Shown here one piece after another: positions 46,801 to 55,845 of a stretch of 55,845 nt of DNA. Origin of the DNA: Mnemiopsis leidyi (taxonomy: Eukaryota; Ctenophora; Tentaculata; Lobata; Bolinopsidae); the NCBI GenBank assembly GCA_000226015.1, contig JH152965.1:149145-204989 (forward strand), given 5' to 3'. Position 1 is the stretch's first letter. Every line of letters starts with the position of its first letter. The translations under genes and the position numbers were made by a program. Below the pieces are notes generated by a model. It was not told the DNA's origin. It was given only the letters and a program-made list of their open reading frames with translations, and searched no databases.

Positions 46801-48282
46801 TCACTAGGCCCTGGAAACAACTTAGCTTACATATAACATATTACATAAGGTGTTTTCTGTGTTTGATTAGGAGTGGTTGAAAACTAGTGCAGCTTCATAA
46901 AATTGGATTGTAGCTGTAAACCAATTGAAAATATAGAGGAGCCAAAACCTTACTCACCCAAGTCGACCGCCTATACTATACTACAGCAAATAAAAATTTT
47001 AATTCGGATTTTTAGCCTGCATTTAGGGTAAACGGACTGTACCGCGACACGGACTGTACCGCGACACTTGATTTTCCGCGACAGATGTTGTCAGGAAGCT
47101 TTGTCGCGGAACAGTCCGCTTAACAGACACTACCGCGACAGGGACTGAACCGCGACAGTTCTACCCTTTCTACCCTTTAACCGCGACACTAATTAGATAA
47201 CATTAGAAGAGGAGAGAACGTCGAAGAGTAGGGCTGTAGGTAGAGTCCCATAACAGGAAGGTTTCTCCTTTGTTGGTTCTGATGTAGTCGGGAGGAAGGA
47301 CGAGGTCTTCAAGGGATCTAGGAGCCACTGGATGACGTTGAGCTTGGATGCAGGCCCGTCTAGCCACCACTGACACTACTCATGAGTACATACCAGAGCT
47401 CACATCACAGTGACTATAAACGTGTTCTCGTTTTTCCAATCAGTGAACATGAGAACATAACACTAACAGGGTCACGTCACGATGGCTTACAGCATGCTTG
47501 CACACTCTATGCGGTCATGTGATCCCTCAGTTAAGCAATACGGGCTCACGGTATGAGTCACAAGAAAAGCTCCCTTACTCAGTGAATCAATATATCGCAG
47601 AAATCAACCATTCAATTACCTTTATTAATTGACGAGATTATATCCGTCTAGCGTTCTAACGAAACGTTCAGCTTTAGCTGCGTGAGTCGGGTATCACCGC
47701 GACAACTTTATTAAATACAAGTACCTATCAGCATTGAAATTAATGCTGCTGACTTTAAATCTAATTGGAATTGAAATAGGAAAAATTTGTCGCGGTACAG
47801 TCCGCTCAACAGACACTACCGCGACAGGGACTGAACCGCGACAAGCCTAACTATTGTCGCTCAAAACCTGTCGCGGTACAGTCCGTGTCGCGGTACAGTC
47901 CGTGAATCTGCATTTAGTATTGAACGAGTAAAAGATACGTATTTGTAACTGCAGAAACTGACACAGGTGTTTGATAAAGAAGGAAACGGTTACTTATCGT
48001 TAGAACAGCTGAAACGAGCACTAACTATGTACGGGGAAGCGTTCACGGACGCTGAGGCGGAAGAATTCTTCAAGTGAGCAAAATGAAAAAAGAATACTTT
48101 TGGTTAAATCCCATGGATTCTGAATATGTCAAAGCATCTTAGAATTAAAGTTAAGCTACCAAAGCATATTCATAACTTCAAAGTGAGAGAATTATTTCAT
48201 CCTTAGAGAGATCGACGTGGACGGAGATGGCACGATAACTGCAGACGAGTTTATACAGTACATCAAGGGTGTGAACAGTTAG
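43819..48282 (+). CDS. Calmodulin-like protein with four EF-hands and a disordered N-terminus
   Basis: Exons: 43819-44133, 45975-46032, 46254-46435, 47955-48073, 48207-48282; 249 aa, phases consistent. Residues 1-105 are proline/serine-rich and disordered. Then come four EF-hands: loop 1 DKDGNNTIDCSE, loop 2 DINTTGTIDFNE, loop 3 DKEGNGYLSLEQ (last ligand Q instead of E, so probably weak) and loop 4 DVDGDGTITADE. It ends EFIQYIKGVNS. Overall it resembles calmodulin or troponin-C-like Ca2+ sensors. An in-frame stop just upstream (43807) supports ATG 43819. The acceptor of exon 2 is present three times in tandem (see separate entry) and intron 3 holds a transposon. It converges with the DRC7-like gene, with 915 bp between stop codons. 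Confidence 0.82.
44365..44545 (+). mobile_element. tRNA-derived SINE, copy 2
   Basis: B box ggttcgattcc (44418-44428) followed by agatccgccaatcctagagg and tgaacgggaaaccgtg, matching the copy at 18690-18860. Sits in intron 1 of the EF-hand gene. Confidence 0.6.
45010..45241. repeat. ~15-bp minisatellite (gtacattctgggat type)
   Basis: About 15 units of tggaatgtacattg-like sequence in intron 1 of the EF-hand gene. Overlapping frames with M-Y-I-P-x-C patterns are repeat artefacts. Confidence 0.9.
45815..46010 (+). repeat. Triplicated splice acceptor plus exon start (EF-hand exon 2)
   Basis: A unit of ~60-70 bp spanning the intron end (aatctaatatattttatatt tcag) and the first ~35 bp of the exon (gtaaacatgttcagagatat...) occurs three times. 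The acceptors end at 45844, 45914 and 45974. Only the third copy runs into the rest of the EF-hand loop; use of the first two would shift frame and hit a stop at 46034-46036. Confidence 0.9.
47027..47908. mobile_element. 882-bp TIR element in EF-hand gene intron 3
   Basis: Ends carry inverted copies of acggactgtaccgcgacac, each doubled in tandem, with more gtcgcggtacagtcc-like copies just inside both ends. The direct repeat tgcatttag flanks it (47018-47026 and 47909-47917), a candidate 9-bp target-site duplication. No transposase frame. Part of the interior (47632-47705) is related to 38040-38105. Confidence 0.75.
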
Positions 48283-48372
48283 TGGAGCTCGGAACACTTC
48301 AAATAGTCTACCAGAACGAGTTACTGAGACTGACAAGCCAGCAACCTCACTCGCTCTCAGTTTCTCTTAGTC

Positions 48373-48378
48373 AATAAA
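48373..48378 (+). promoter_or_regulatory. Candidate polyadenylation signal of the EF-hand gene
   Basis: AATAAA 91 bases after the stop codon. Confidence 0.5.
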
Positions 48379-49026
48379 GTTAGATGACAGAGTGGTACAC
48401 TCCGCGAATAAGCATCTGAAGAGAAAATCAGCCAACGTGTTAGCACTGCTTTCTGACAAGCTAACGTCCACGAGTTCGAAGCTGGTATTAATAAATTTTC
48501 CGGTTGGTTTTGAACTTTCAGATGGAAATGATGGACACAAGTAGTGTTATAGCCAGATGCATGTGTCATAATTATATCAGATGCAGTTTCATTGCGGGGT
48601 TGGAAATGTTTTTGGTGTTTTTGTCAGCTTCGTCCCAGACTAAGACTGGTTTTAATGTAGGAGTTTTTAATGAAAAAAATTAGCTGATGGTTCGAATAAT
48701 TATAACAAGATGGCTTGCCACTGAAAGAATGTTAGTTTGCTGTCAAAGCTCGCGTTATCGTTTTACAATGATAATTGTTAATAAACAACCGCGATGCACC
48801 AGGGTTTTTATTAGATCTAAGCGATCACAAGTTTCCAGCATGCTTGTTTGGCATAATGTTATCAAAATGCTACAGATAATTCCAATTCCAGAAAAGTAGT
48901 TATTATTTTGGCACCTAAAAACAAAACAAATGAAAGACTTGAATCATCATCTGCCGAATACTTTCCTTGTTAATGTTATGTACACTTTTTACACAATAAA
49001 TTTTATTTCACCAATAAAATCGTTCT

Positions 49027-49032
49027 TTTATT
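49027..49032 (-). promoter_or_regulatory. Candidate polyadenylation signal of the DRC7-like gene
   Basis: AATAAA on the minus strand 166 bases beyond the DRC7-like stop. A second minus-strand copy lies at 49002-49007. Confidence 0.5.
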
Positions 49033-49197
49033 AAAGCCTGTAGTTCTACATACATCGATACATCTTTAAGCATGAGTTTGCTTTCCAAAGAAATATTATC
49101 TGCCATTCAAACAAAAATAATCCAAGAGACCACTTCCTGCCTTTTTATCAGAATCACTGTCATCCGCATGTCTTACAGCCTGTGTGTTGCCAGGTCA

Positions 49198-51548
49198 TCA
49201 ATTCAGGAACTCAGCCAGCCTATTGTCGCTCCTCAGTCGAGATTCTAAAGCCACGTACTTCTGCGGGGCCAGCTCTTTGTGCCTGGTATTTGATCCGTTA
49301 GTATTTCAGCTAAATAAGTTTACATAGATCCTCTCCTAAGCAGTAGCTCAAGAAATAACATTTAGGTTTTCTCAGCAGGATGAATACATCGACATGCTTA
49401 TCAACTTTAAGTTAAACTAGTTTACAATGAACTAGTTTTAAGTTATAGTCAACATCGACATGCTTGCATAGTATAAGTCACTTATACTATGCAAGCATGT
49501 CGATTTATCATTCCGCACATATAACCAGTGACTATCGCTATTTGAATCACGCCCAGCAGATACACAACGAAAGCTACATAAACCCCTTTGAAGTTGTAGA
49601 AGCCCAGTACCTGTTTAGACGTTCCTCCAATATATGTATCCGGAACATGGCCTCACTGCAGTAGCTCACATACTCTTCCTCTTCCTCCTTAGTCATAGTG
49701 GTCTGGTTTTGTTGGTACCAGGTCTGCTTCCACTGCAGCTGTTGTGTCTCCTGAATAGTATTGGGCTTAAATAGATGCAATATATTGTACTCTTTACATC
49801 CTACTTCGAGTTAGCTGTGATAAAACAAGCAGCTTCGTTTAGATGATTAGACTAGCGGTAGCTATCTAACAGGCTTAGTAAAAAGAAAATAGTTTGATTA
49901 ATTCAACCTCAGTCTTATCGGCTTCCTATTTGCAAATTCAGGGAGATATTTATTTAAGTTTCCCAACGTTCGATAGCCTGCTTCCTATAACTCAACTACA
50001 ATCTACTATGCTAATATACCTTTTCAAATCGGCCTTGAATGAGGTTGGCCATGTCAATGAGCCGTTGTTTCAAATCTTCTAAACAATCCTCCTTCAGTTG
50101 CTGAGCGAGTTCAGCCGTCATTTGGGCAGGATCGCCTGTAACGATGTTTATTTTACCATTAACACAAGTTCAGATCAAGATCTGCATAGTTGCGGAAAAA
50201 CTAAAAAGTGTCGTAAAAATGAGATAAATGATACCAAGCAAGGAGACCAAGCAAGACAATATTATTTCACCACAATATGTTCTAATTCTAAATCTAACAT
50301 TCAGTATCGATTGCAGAAAAATTATATTGACACGTTGAATCCCCTTACCATTTTGAAGCTGACAATAACATCAACAGTTCATATGTAAATGCATGTACAT
50401 ACCGATTCTGGCGAGGAATGGAGCAAGATAGTCCAGTTCCATCTCCTCTCGTCTGGCTTCGTCATCTCGCTTTTTTCGCTCCTGAACAGTTGGATCGGGT
50501 AGGGCTGCAAATTGGTGAAGTAGGTGAAGTGTCCGATAAGAAAAACTTATGGGCATGCCAATTATGATGATTTCACGGATCGTACTAACTAAGTACGATC
50601 CGTGAAATCATCATTAAGTAAGCTTAAATTTGTAACTTTTTGAATAAGGGGATGTCTATGATTATGATACTTTCATAAGTGTGCCAGTTTCTCTTAGATA
50701 ATAGATTAAACTATCCGCTGGTAGTCCTTATAAGTTCTAATCTAAAAAAGTAGACTTCAGTTTGCCAGTAAACTCAAGTTTGCCTGTAAACTCAAGTTTG
50801 CCTGTAGACTCACAATTTCTTCTCTCCTCTTCTTTGCAGTATCGTTTCTAGCAGTGTCGTATATGGACACACTCAACTCGGTAGTGAGTTCCTCTTGAGT
50901 TCTTTGTTCCAGCACGTCTCGCACCTGTTTTATATAGAGATACTCATCATCATGGTTAAGTGTTACTTCACCTATATTTGGTTGGTAATCACGATAATGC
51001 AGGTAAGTCATAGACTCGACTTCTTTTGATACTGAATTTTAGAGAGAAAGTTGATATTGGATGTTAAATTTGTACAAAGATATCTAAAATGCCGGATCGA
51101 ACCATTTCATATTAAAAACGCCAACTCACCTCTTGTTCACTAAGTCTAGCATTCTCGATACACCTCTCCTCTTTCTTCATCAAGTTCGTTATCGTCTGGT
51201 AAATATGCATCAATTTCGGAGTTTTCGCCTGTCTTTCAACCTGAAATTTAGAGACAAAATTAGAATAGTAAATTTATGGCGTATATTCGTGGACGCGCCC
51301 ACAATTTACACTTCTATCAAAAACCTACAAATACAAACTTCAAACTGCACAAACAAGATCTACAATATCTTGGCCAGAAGCCAGATTATTGCATTAATGC
51401 AAGGAAATAGCGATAACAACTCCACGTGCTGTGTCCAATAATTTACCTGGAATGAAGAGACCATGTCGGTAGTGATCTGAACCTGTCCTTTGTCTTCAGA
51501 CTGCTGAGGCTTTAAGTACTCGTGTGTGCTCGCTATTATTCTCTGATC
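49198..51548 (-). CDS. DRC7: DRC7 (CCDC135)-like dynein regulatory complex subunit, 3' part
   Basis: Minus-strand exons in coding order: 51447-51548, 51130-51240, 50814-50924, 50403-50504, 50020-50135, 49611-49750, 49198-49282. Telling motifs are IIASTHEYLKP, KEERCIENAR, LSVSIYDTARN, LDYLAPFLARIG, LKQRLIDMANLIQGRFEKE, SYCSEAMFRIHILEERLNRH and KELAPQKYVALE. They match my knowledge of the conserved C-terminal half of DRC7, a nexin-dynein regulatory complex subunit of motile cilia. It ends RLAEFLN. Phases agree everywhere except between 50814 (exits phase 0) and 50504 (enters phase 1). A missing micro-exon, an odd donor or a sequence change at the 17-bp repeats at 50757-50813 could explain this. 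The N-terminal half (DRC7 proteins are usually over 800 aa) is not found in the window, so the gene is partial here. Confidence 0.8.
49454..49504. repeat. Perfect 25-bp inverted repeat with 1-bp loop
   Basis: Each arm begins atcgacatgcttgcatagta; lies in the last intron of the DRC7-like gene. Confidence 0.9.
50564..50614. repeat. Perfect 22-bp inverted repeat with 7-bp loop
   Basis: Arms begin atgatgatttcacggatcgt around loop taactaa. It sits in the DRC7-like intron whose flanking exon phases do not agree. Confidence 0.9.
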
Positions 51549-52405
51549 CTGACGGGGAGAGGGAGAAAAACTTTATTATCATGAAGTTGCATTGTGCTTT
51601 TAGTAAACCGTAAGAAAATATATTACAATTCACTATAAAATGAATTATATTTTACTATATAGATTGTCGCGGTTACACCTGACTGTCGTCCTCTCGGAGT
51701 TTAGTATCTCCAGAACGTTAGACGTATCTCGTTTATATATAGGGGAGAGTTTATTAATGGCAGTCTATGAATAATCTTTGTAACCGGAAAAATTGAAAAG
51801 TCCTTAAAACTTCAACTACAAGCAGTTACAATGATCTATTTTTGAAATTGGGGTTAGCTATAAATTGCCAAAAAATAGAATTGGTTGTTGCGACATTGCT
51901 ACAAGTACCTGTACATTGGACACTTGATCCAATAGCGACATGTGCTACGGAACATGTCATGTCTAGTTAGGATGTTTTCTGGGTCACGTGTCGCGGCACA
52001 CATCGCGGCATGTACTGTCTACTGTCTAGTTAGAACACTTGATCCGATGCGTGTTGCCTAGGGACTTAAGGCTAATTGGCTAAACGTAGAGAGAGCCACG
52101 CAGCGCCCGGTAAGATACGTGCCGTCTAGTTTCGAATTATTTGTTATAACAGGGCCCCTGTCCTTGATCTGTCTTTCCATCAATTAAGGGGCGATCATAG
52201 ATCCTTCTATATGCTCATATCAGTTGCCAAATATGAGTAATATGGCCTTGCATTTTAAGTAGTAAGGTACTCGACGAGACTGTTTGAACCCATCATTAGC
52301 GATGGACTTGGAGACAGAATTATATAGCTATGGGGCCAATCCAGTTTGAGTTATTCTAAATACAATGTCTTCGTACCCTAATGCCTAACAATGACATTGC
52401 TTAAT
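51549..52405. other. Upstream of the visible DRC7-like exons; no exon recognised
   Basis: The missing 5' half of the DRC7-like gene should lie in this direction, but I cannot find an exon with convincing splice sites. One short minus-strand candidate (about 51680-51720, ending in a gtcag|gtgtaa donor) lacks a good acceptor. Confidence 0.4.
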
Positions 52406-52409
52406 GTAA

Positions 52410-53570
52410 TCATTGTCTTGGCAACCAACAAGTTGTGTTCATAAATATATACAACGCCTTGTATTCTGCTTCTTCGTAGGGGGATGCGGCACTTAAAAGA
52501 AGTAGCACCGCTGTGAGATAAGGCCGGGGCGGCCTTGTGCTCTCCCAAGTCAGAGCTCCTGTGATCAGGATGTTAGCCAGTCTCTGGACGCTTTTTAGTT
52601 TTACAAGATTATGCTGCTTGTAATTTGTATAGACCACTACTCCATGTCATTACCGCATAGGTGAGAGTGTGAGAGTAGGTCTCACCAGCGCGGTATATCC
52701 ATTTCATGGTCTGAGGGTTAAAGCCCCAGCTGGGACCAATAGCTCTCCTGCATTACAAGAGTATGCCTTTGGCCTTCTTGCATTTTTGGTCGATATGTTC
52801 GTTCCACAAGAGTTTGCTGTCAAGCGTCACTCCGAGAAACTTTGTTGTGTTACATATTTCAATGTCAGTGTCGTCCACCTGGCGTGGTTTTTAGAGTTGG
52901 TCTCGCCAATTCATTCTCCATGTAAACATCACCGAGTGAGTTTTGGTGCACTCAATGAGAGGCCGTTTTCTTTACACCATTGGTTAATTTGCTCCAAACT
53001 TTTCTGCGTCATCTCTCTAAGAGTGTGACCTGCATCAAAGCACTGGAGTCACTTAACTTTTGGTGCTTCGGTAGTGGCTAATAGTGCAAGGTCGTCCGCG
53101 AATCCCTGAAGATCACAGAGATCTTTTCCTTGATGAAGGACAGCAAGCTGTCCACCACTAGGTTCCAGAGAAAGGGGGAGAGTATCCCCCTTGCGGACAT
53201 CCTATGACTATTCGTATGGCACGTTTATGTCCGTTAAGCTCCACTGTGGTGGATCTGTTAAGGATAAGTTCCATTATCCACTTAATCACGACTGGAGACT
53301 TGCATTTTCAATGGAGTGATTTCTTTATTGCGCTAAATGCTACATTATCGAATGCACCCTCTACGTCCAAGAAAGTCCCCAGTGCTACACCCGAGTTTAT
53401 GATAGTTTTTTCAATTTTTTTGGAGGATTTAGTGGAGTACTGTCTCGGTCAAGGCGCCTCTCTTAAATCCATATTGTCGTTGGCTAAGTTTTTTTGTAGA
53501 TTCCAAGATCAACTTCCACGTGCCACAAAACCACTCGCTCCATCCACTTGAGTGGAACTGTTGCAAGTGT
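52410..53570 (-). pseudogene. Non-LTR retrotransposon reverse-transcriptase fragment
   Basis: On the minus strand, in order: a segment for ELILNRSTTVELNGHK (about 53230-53290), GCPQGGYSPP (about 53185-53215), the catalytic-type FADDL (53088-53102), TKFLGVTLDSKLLWNEHID (about 52790-52850), a PSWG / tryptophan-rich stretch, and VQRLANILITGALTW (52540-52590). This is the order seen in Jockey/R1-like reverse transcriptases. Several frameshifts and stops mean it is inactive. Confidence 0.75.
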
Positions 53571-54472
53571 TATGGTTCGGAACGATCTTGGATTCTAGTA
53601 ATTCCTTGCATTATAACTATAAGTAGTAGAACGATACTAATCCCCTTAACAAATACAATGTCAAAACTAATTGTCTTGGCCTCCAATGTTTCTGCTCCCC
53701 TATTTTCAAATTAGATTTGAAATAAGTAATTGCTATTAAAGGAGGAATGGTGCCCAATAATTACATCTTTTCATCGATAGACATCTGTCAATCGGTCATC
53801 GGAGACCCATCTAATTACGACAAGCGTCTCCTGCATAATATTAGAAGCGTCTCCTGCATAACATAACAATGGATTCCTTCATGACCTCGGTTTGCATACG
53901 TAATGCATAAATGCTTGATGCTCTTAATCAAATGCGACCATTATGCCTAGGATTCATAGGGCACTTGAATTTATTCGTCGTTAAATTTGTCGCGGTAATT
54001 CTGACTACAACATCCTCCTTGAGAACTCTCCGACCTCGACTGCAACTACGACTACCGCTCCGACTTCAACTGTCTGCAACTTCAACAACAACTCCAACTG
54101 CGACCCAAAAATCTTCCAGTGAACTATCTCCTTCTTCTTAGAACACCCCTAAAATAGCCCCATCCTCGTGATTACTCAACTTCCACCCTAGCTTTTACCA
54201 GTCGTCTTTGATGTCAAACTTCCCAACCGGCGTTCCTCCCGCTCAGGTGTTAACTGCAGTTTTCTAATTTCTATCTACAGTTATAGCCTAATTCCTAATT
54301 CCTAATTGCTAAAGACTTCCTGTAAACCCGGTCTGCAGTTTGCAGCTTTTTCTATCGTTTCAGTTCAACGCGATCATTTCCATAATGCAAGCATGTTATT
54401 GTTAATAGAATTCGTGCAAATTAATTACGAACTGTATAAATTATCGTTTCTGTTAGGTGTTGCATTGAAAAC
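53571..54472. other. Spacer before the secreted-protein gene
   Basis: No gene recognised. A pyrimidine-rich stretch (about 54000-54130) produces serine/threonine-rich frames that I take as low-complexity noise. Confidence 0.45.
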
Positions 54473-54877
54473 ATGAGAACGCTAATGCTGGTTGCTATCT
54501 TGATACTGTCGGAAATTCCAGCTGTTTGGGCTCAATCAGGTAGAGAGTAGAGAGTATATAGTAGATAGAACAGATCACAGTGTGATACATAATCATAACG
54601 ATATCATGCGAGTAAAACTTTGGGAAAGCAAAAGATAATGATATTCCTGCTTCTAATTTTCTGCCAATACATAATAAAGTTCTCTGCTCAGGTCGGTGCC
54701 CCGAGTCTCATCCCTTCGTGTACTACTACGGACAATATTGCTGTAAAACGAGCCAGGAGATGTACTATTGGGCTGACGGACTGCAGTGTGACAGCAGTGC
54801 GTTACAGTGGGACAGTCTCTGTTGTGAAGGCCAGGACTTTGTTAAGTGTCCCTCTGCTGATGGCTACTGCAGCCTAC
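54473..54877 (+). CDS. Secreted cysteine-rich protein (first two exons)
   Basis: Exon 54473-54539 encodes a signal peptide (MRTLMLVAILILSE, then IPAVWAQS) and ends in phase 1 at tcag|gtagag. Exon 54692-54877 continues as GRCPESHPFVYYYGQYCCK, WADGLQC, DSLCCEG and KCPSADGYCSL: eight cysteines including two CC pairs, ending at a gtaagt donor. I associate this C...CC...C...CC...C...C layout with secreted domains common in cnidarian proteomes, but cannot name the family. Further exons must lie downstream, possibly beyond the window. It is on the strand opposite to the DRC7-like gene and might sit in one of that gene's upstream introns. Confidence 0.6.
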
Positions 54878-54879
54878 GT

Positions 54880-55345
54880 AAGTCAGCAGTCGAAATATTC
54901 ATTCAACAACCAGAATTTCCTTAAACTAATTTTAAGTTTAGAAGTTTAGAAGTCAGTAGTCGAAATATTCATTAAACAACCAGAATTTTCTTAAACAAAT
55001 TCTAAGTTTAGAAGTCAGTAGTCAAAATATTCATTAAACAACCAGAATTTCCTTAAACAAATTATAAGTTTAGAAGTCAGTAGTCGAAATATTCATTAAA
55101 CAACCAGAATTTCCTAAAACAAGTTCTAAGTTTAGAAGTTTAGAAGTCAGTAGTCGAAATATTCATTAAACAACCAGAATTTCTTTAAACAAGTTCTAAG
55201 TTTAGAAGTTTAGAAGTCAGTAGTCGAAATATTCATTAAACAACCAGAATTTCCTTAAACAAGTTCTAAGTTTAGAAGTTTAGAAGTCAGTAGTCGAAAT
55301 ATTCATTAAACAACCAGAATTTCCTTAAACAAATTCTAAGTTTAG
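54880..55345 (+). repeat. 62-71 bp intronic tandem repeat (7 units)
   Basis: Units start at 54881, 54951, 55013, 55075, 55145, 55215 and 55285; consensus agtcagtagtcgaaatattc plus attaaacaaccagaattt. Length differs by presence of an extra tttagaag. The first unit overlaps the splice donor region of the secreted-protein exon. Confidence 0.92.
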
Positions 55346-55465
55346 GAGATCTAGGAAGCTCCTTAACAGTAAAAACAATAAACTCACTGTATTCGACAAT
55401 AGAACCCTTAATAGATTCAAAGACCACAGTGTCAAATTGTTGTAACCAATAACTATGTAATTATA

Positions 55466-55636
55466 TACGGTAATACCACTATTGGTAGTGCAATTACCAT
55501 ATTAATACCACGAGCTTGCGAGTGGTATTCATGCAATAAATTCACGAGCTTGCGAGTGGATTTATTGAAGTAATTTCACGAGCTTGCGAGTGGAATTACG
55601 TATGGTAATTGCAATACCAATAGTGGTATTACTGTA
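55466..55636. mobile_element. MITE with three internal copies of cacgagcttgcgagtgg
   Basis: Terminal inverted repeats tacggtaataccactattgg / tacagtaataccactattgg (second read on the minus strand), each followed by caattaccat. Closest to an intact member of the family seen at 220-375 and 6641-6795. Confidence 0.85.
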
Positions 55637-55845
55637 TTATTCAACTGCGTTGTTAATAACAGCTGGGGTGAAGAAAATTTCTAGTTAATATCTCAAGAAT
55701 TGAAAGAGGAAAAGTAAAGCGAAATCAAGCATTTAACTATAGTTTAGTCCACAAAAGGCACAGTTTCGCCCAATTGTTCACTTATCCAACCGTTATCAGG
55801 AAATCATCTTACTGATGATTTTCAATGATAAAAGGATGGTTACTT

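Noticed and set aside
1..55845. CRISPR array, operon or bacterial features
   Set aside because: The repeats are satellite or transposon-like without spacer structure, and the genes are intron-split; nothing prokaryotic is visible.

Overview
This is a stretch of an animal nuclear genome. Genes are split by GT-AG introns, the DNA is AT-rich, polyadenylation signals are present, and non-LTR retrotransposon debris, a tRNA-derived SINE and many small terminal-inverted-repeat elements are scattered through it. A cilium gene (DRC7), calmodulin-like EF-hands, HMG-box/Maelstrom proteins and a secreted CC-rich cysteine domain point to an aquatic invertebrate. I favour a cnidarian, but that is inference.

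The left 32 kb is the remarkable part: a same-strand cluster of Maelstrom-related genes. Maelstrom is the HMG-box plus RNase-H-fold germline factor of the piRNA pathway. The order is mael-1 (HMG box + MAEL domain, 6814-11473), an HMG-box-only mini-gene (12447-12638), an HMG-box-only multi-exon gene with 13-residue repeats and no MAEL domain (15482-19374), mael-2 (MAEL domain and no HMG box, 22458-28281) and mael-3 (complete HMG box + MAEL domain, 29231-32500). Reading frames join across the introns I propose, with matching phases; one junction in mael-1 has only a weak donor. Corresponding exons share position and phase between paralogues. The C-terminal tails share PRRP-like and RG motifs.

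Upstream of mael-1, positions 1-7015 form a large imperfect inverted duplication. One arm carries the mael-1 HMG exon and the other a frameshifted copy. The right arm was later hit by a foldback element flanked by a 12-bp duplication. MITEs, retrotransposon remnants and a tandem array of a TIR element fill the rest.

From 32.5 to 43.8 kb the DNA is gene-poor, with one unrecognised two-exon gene end (34378-36800) and a possible alternative first exon at 39576. An EF-hand (calmodulin-like) gene runs 43819-48282 on the plus strand. It faces the 3' half of a DRC7-like dynein regulatory complex gene on the minus strand (49198-51548). A non-LTR retrotransposon fragment (about 52.41-53.57 kb, minus) and the first two exons of a secreted cysteine-rich protein (54473-54877, plus) end the window.
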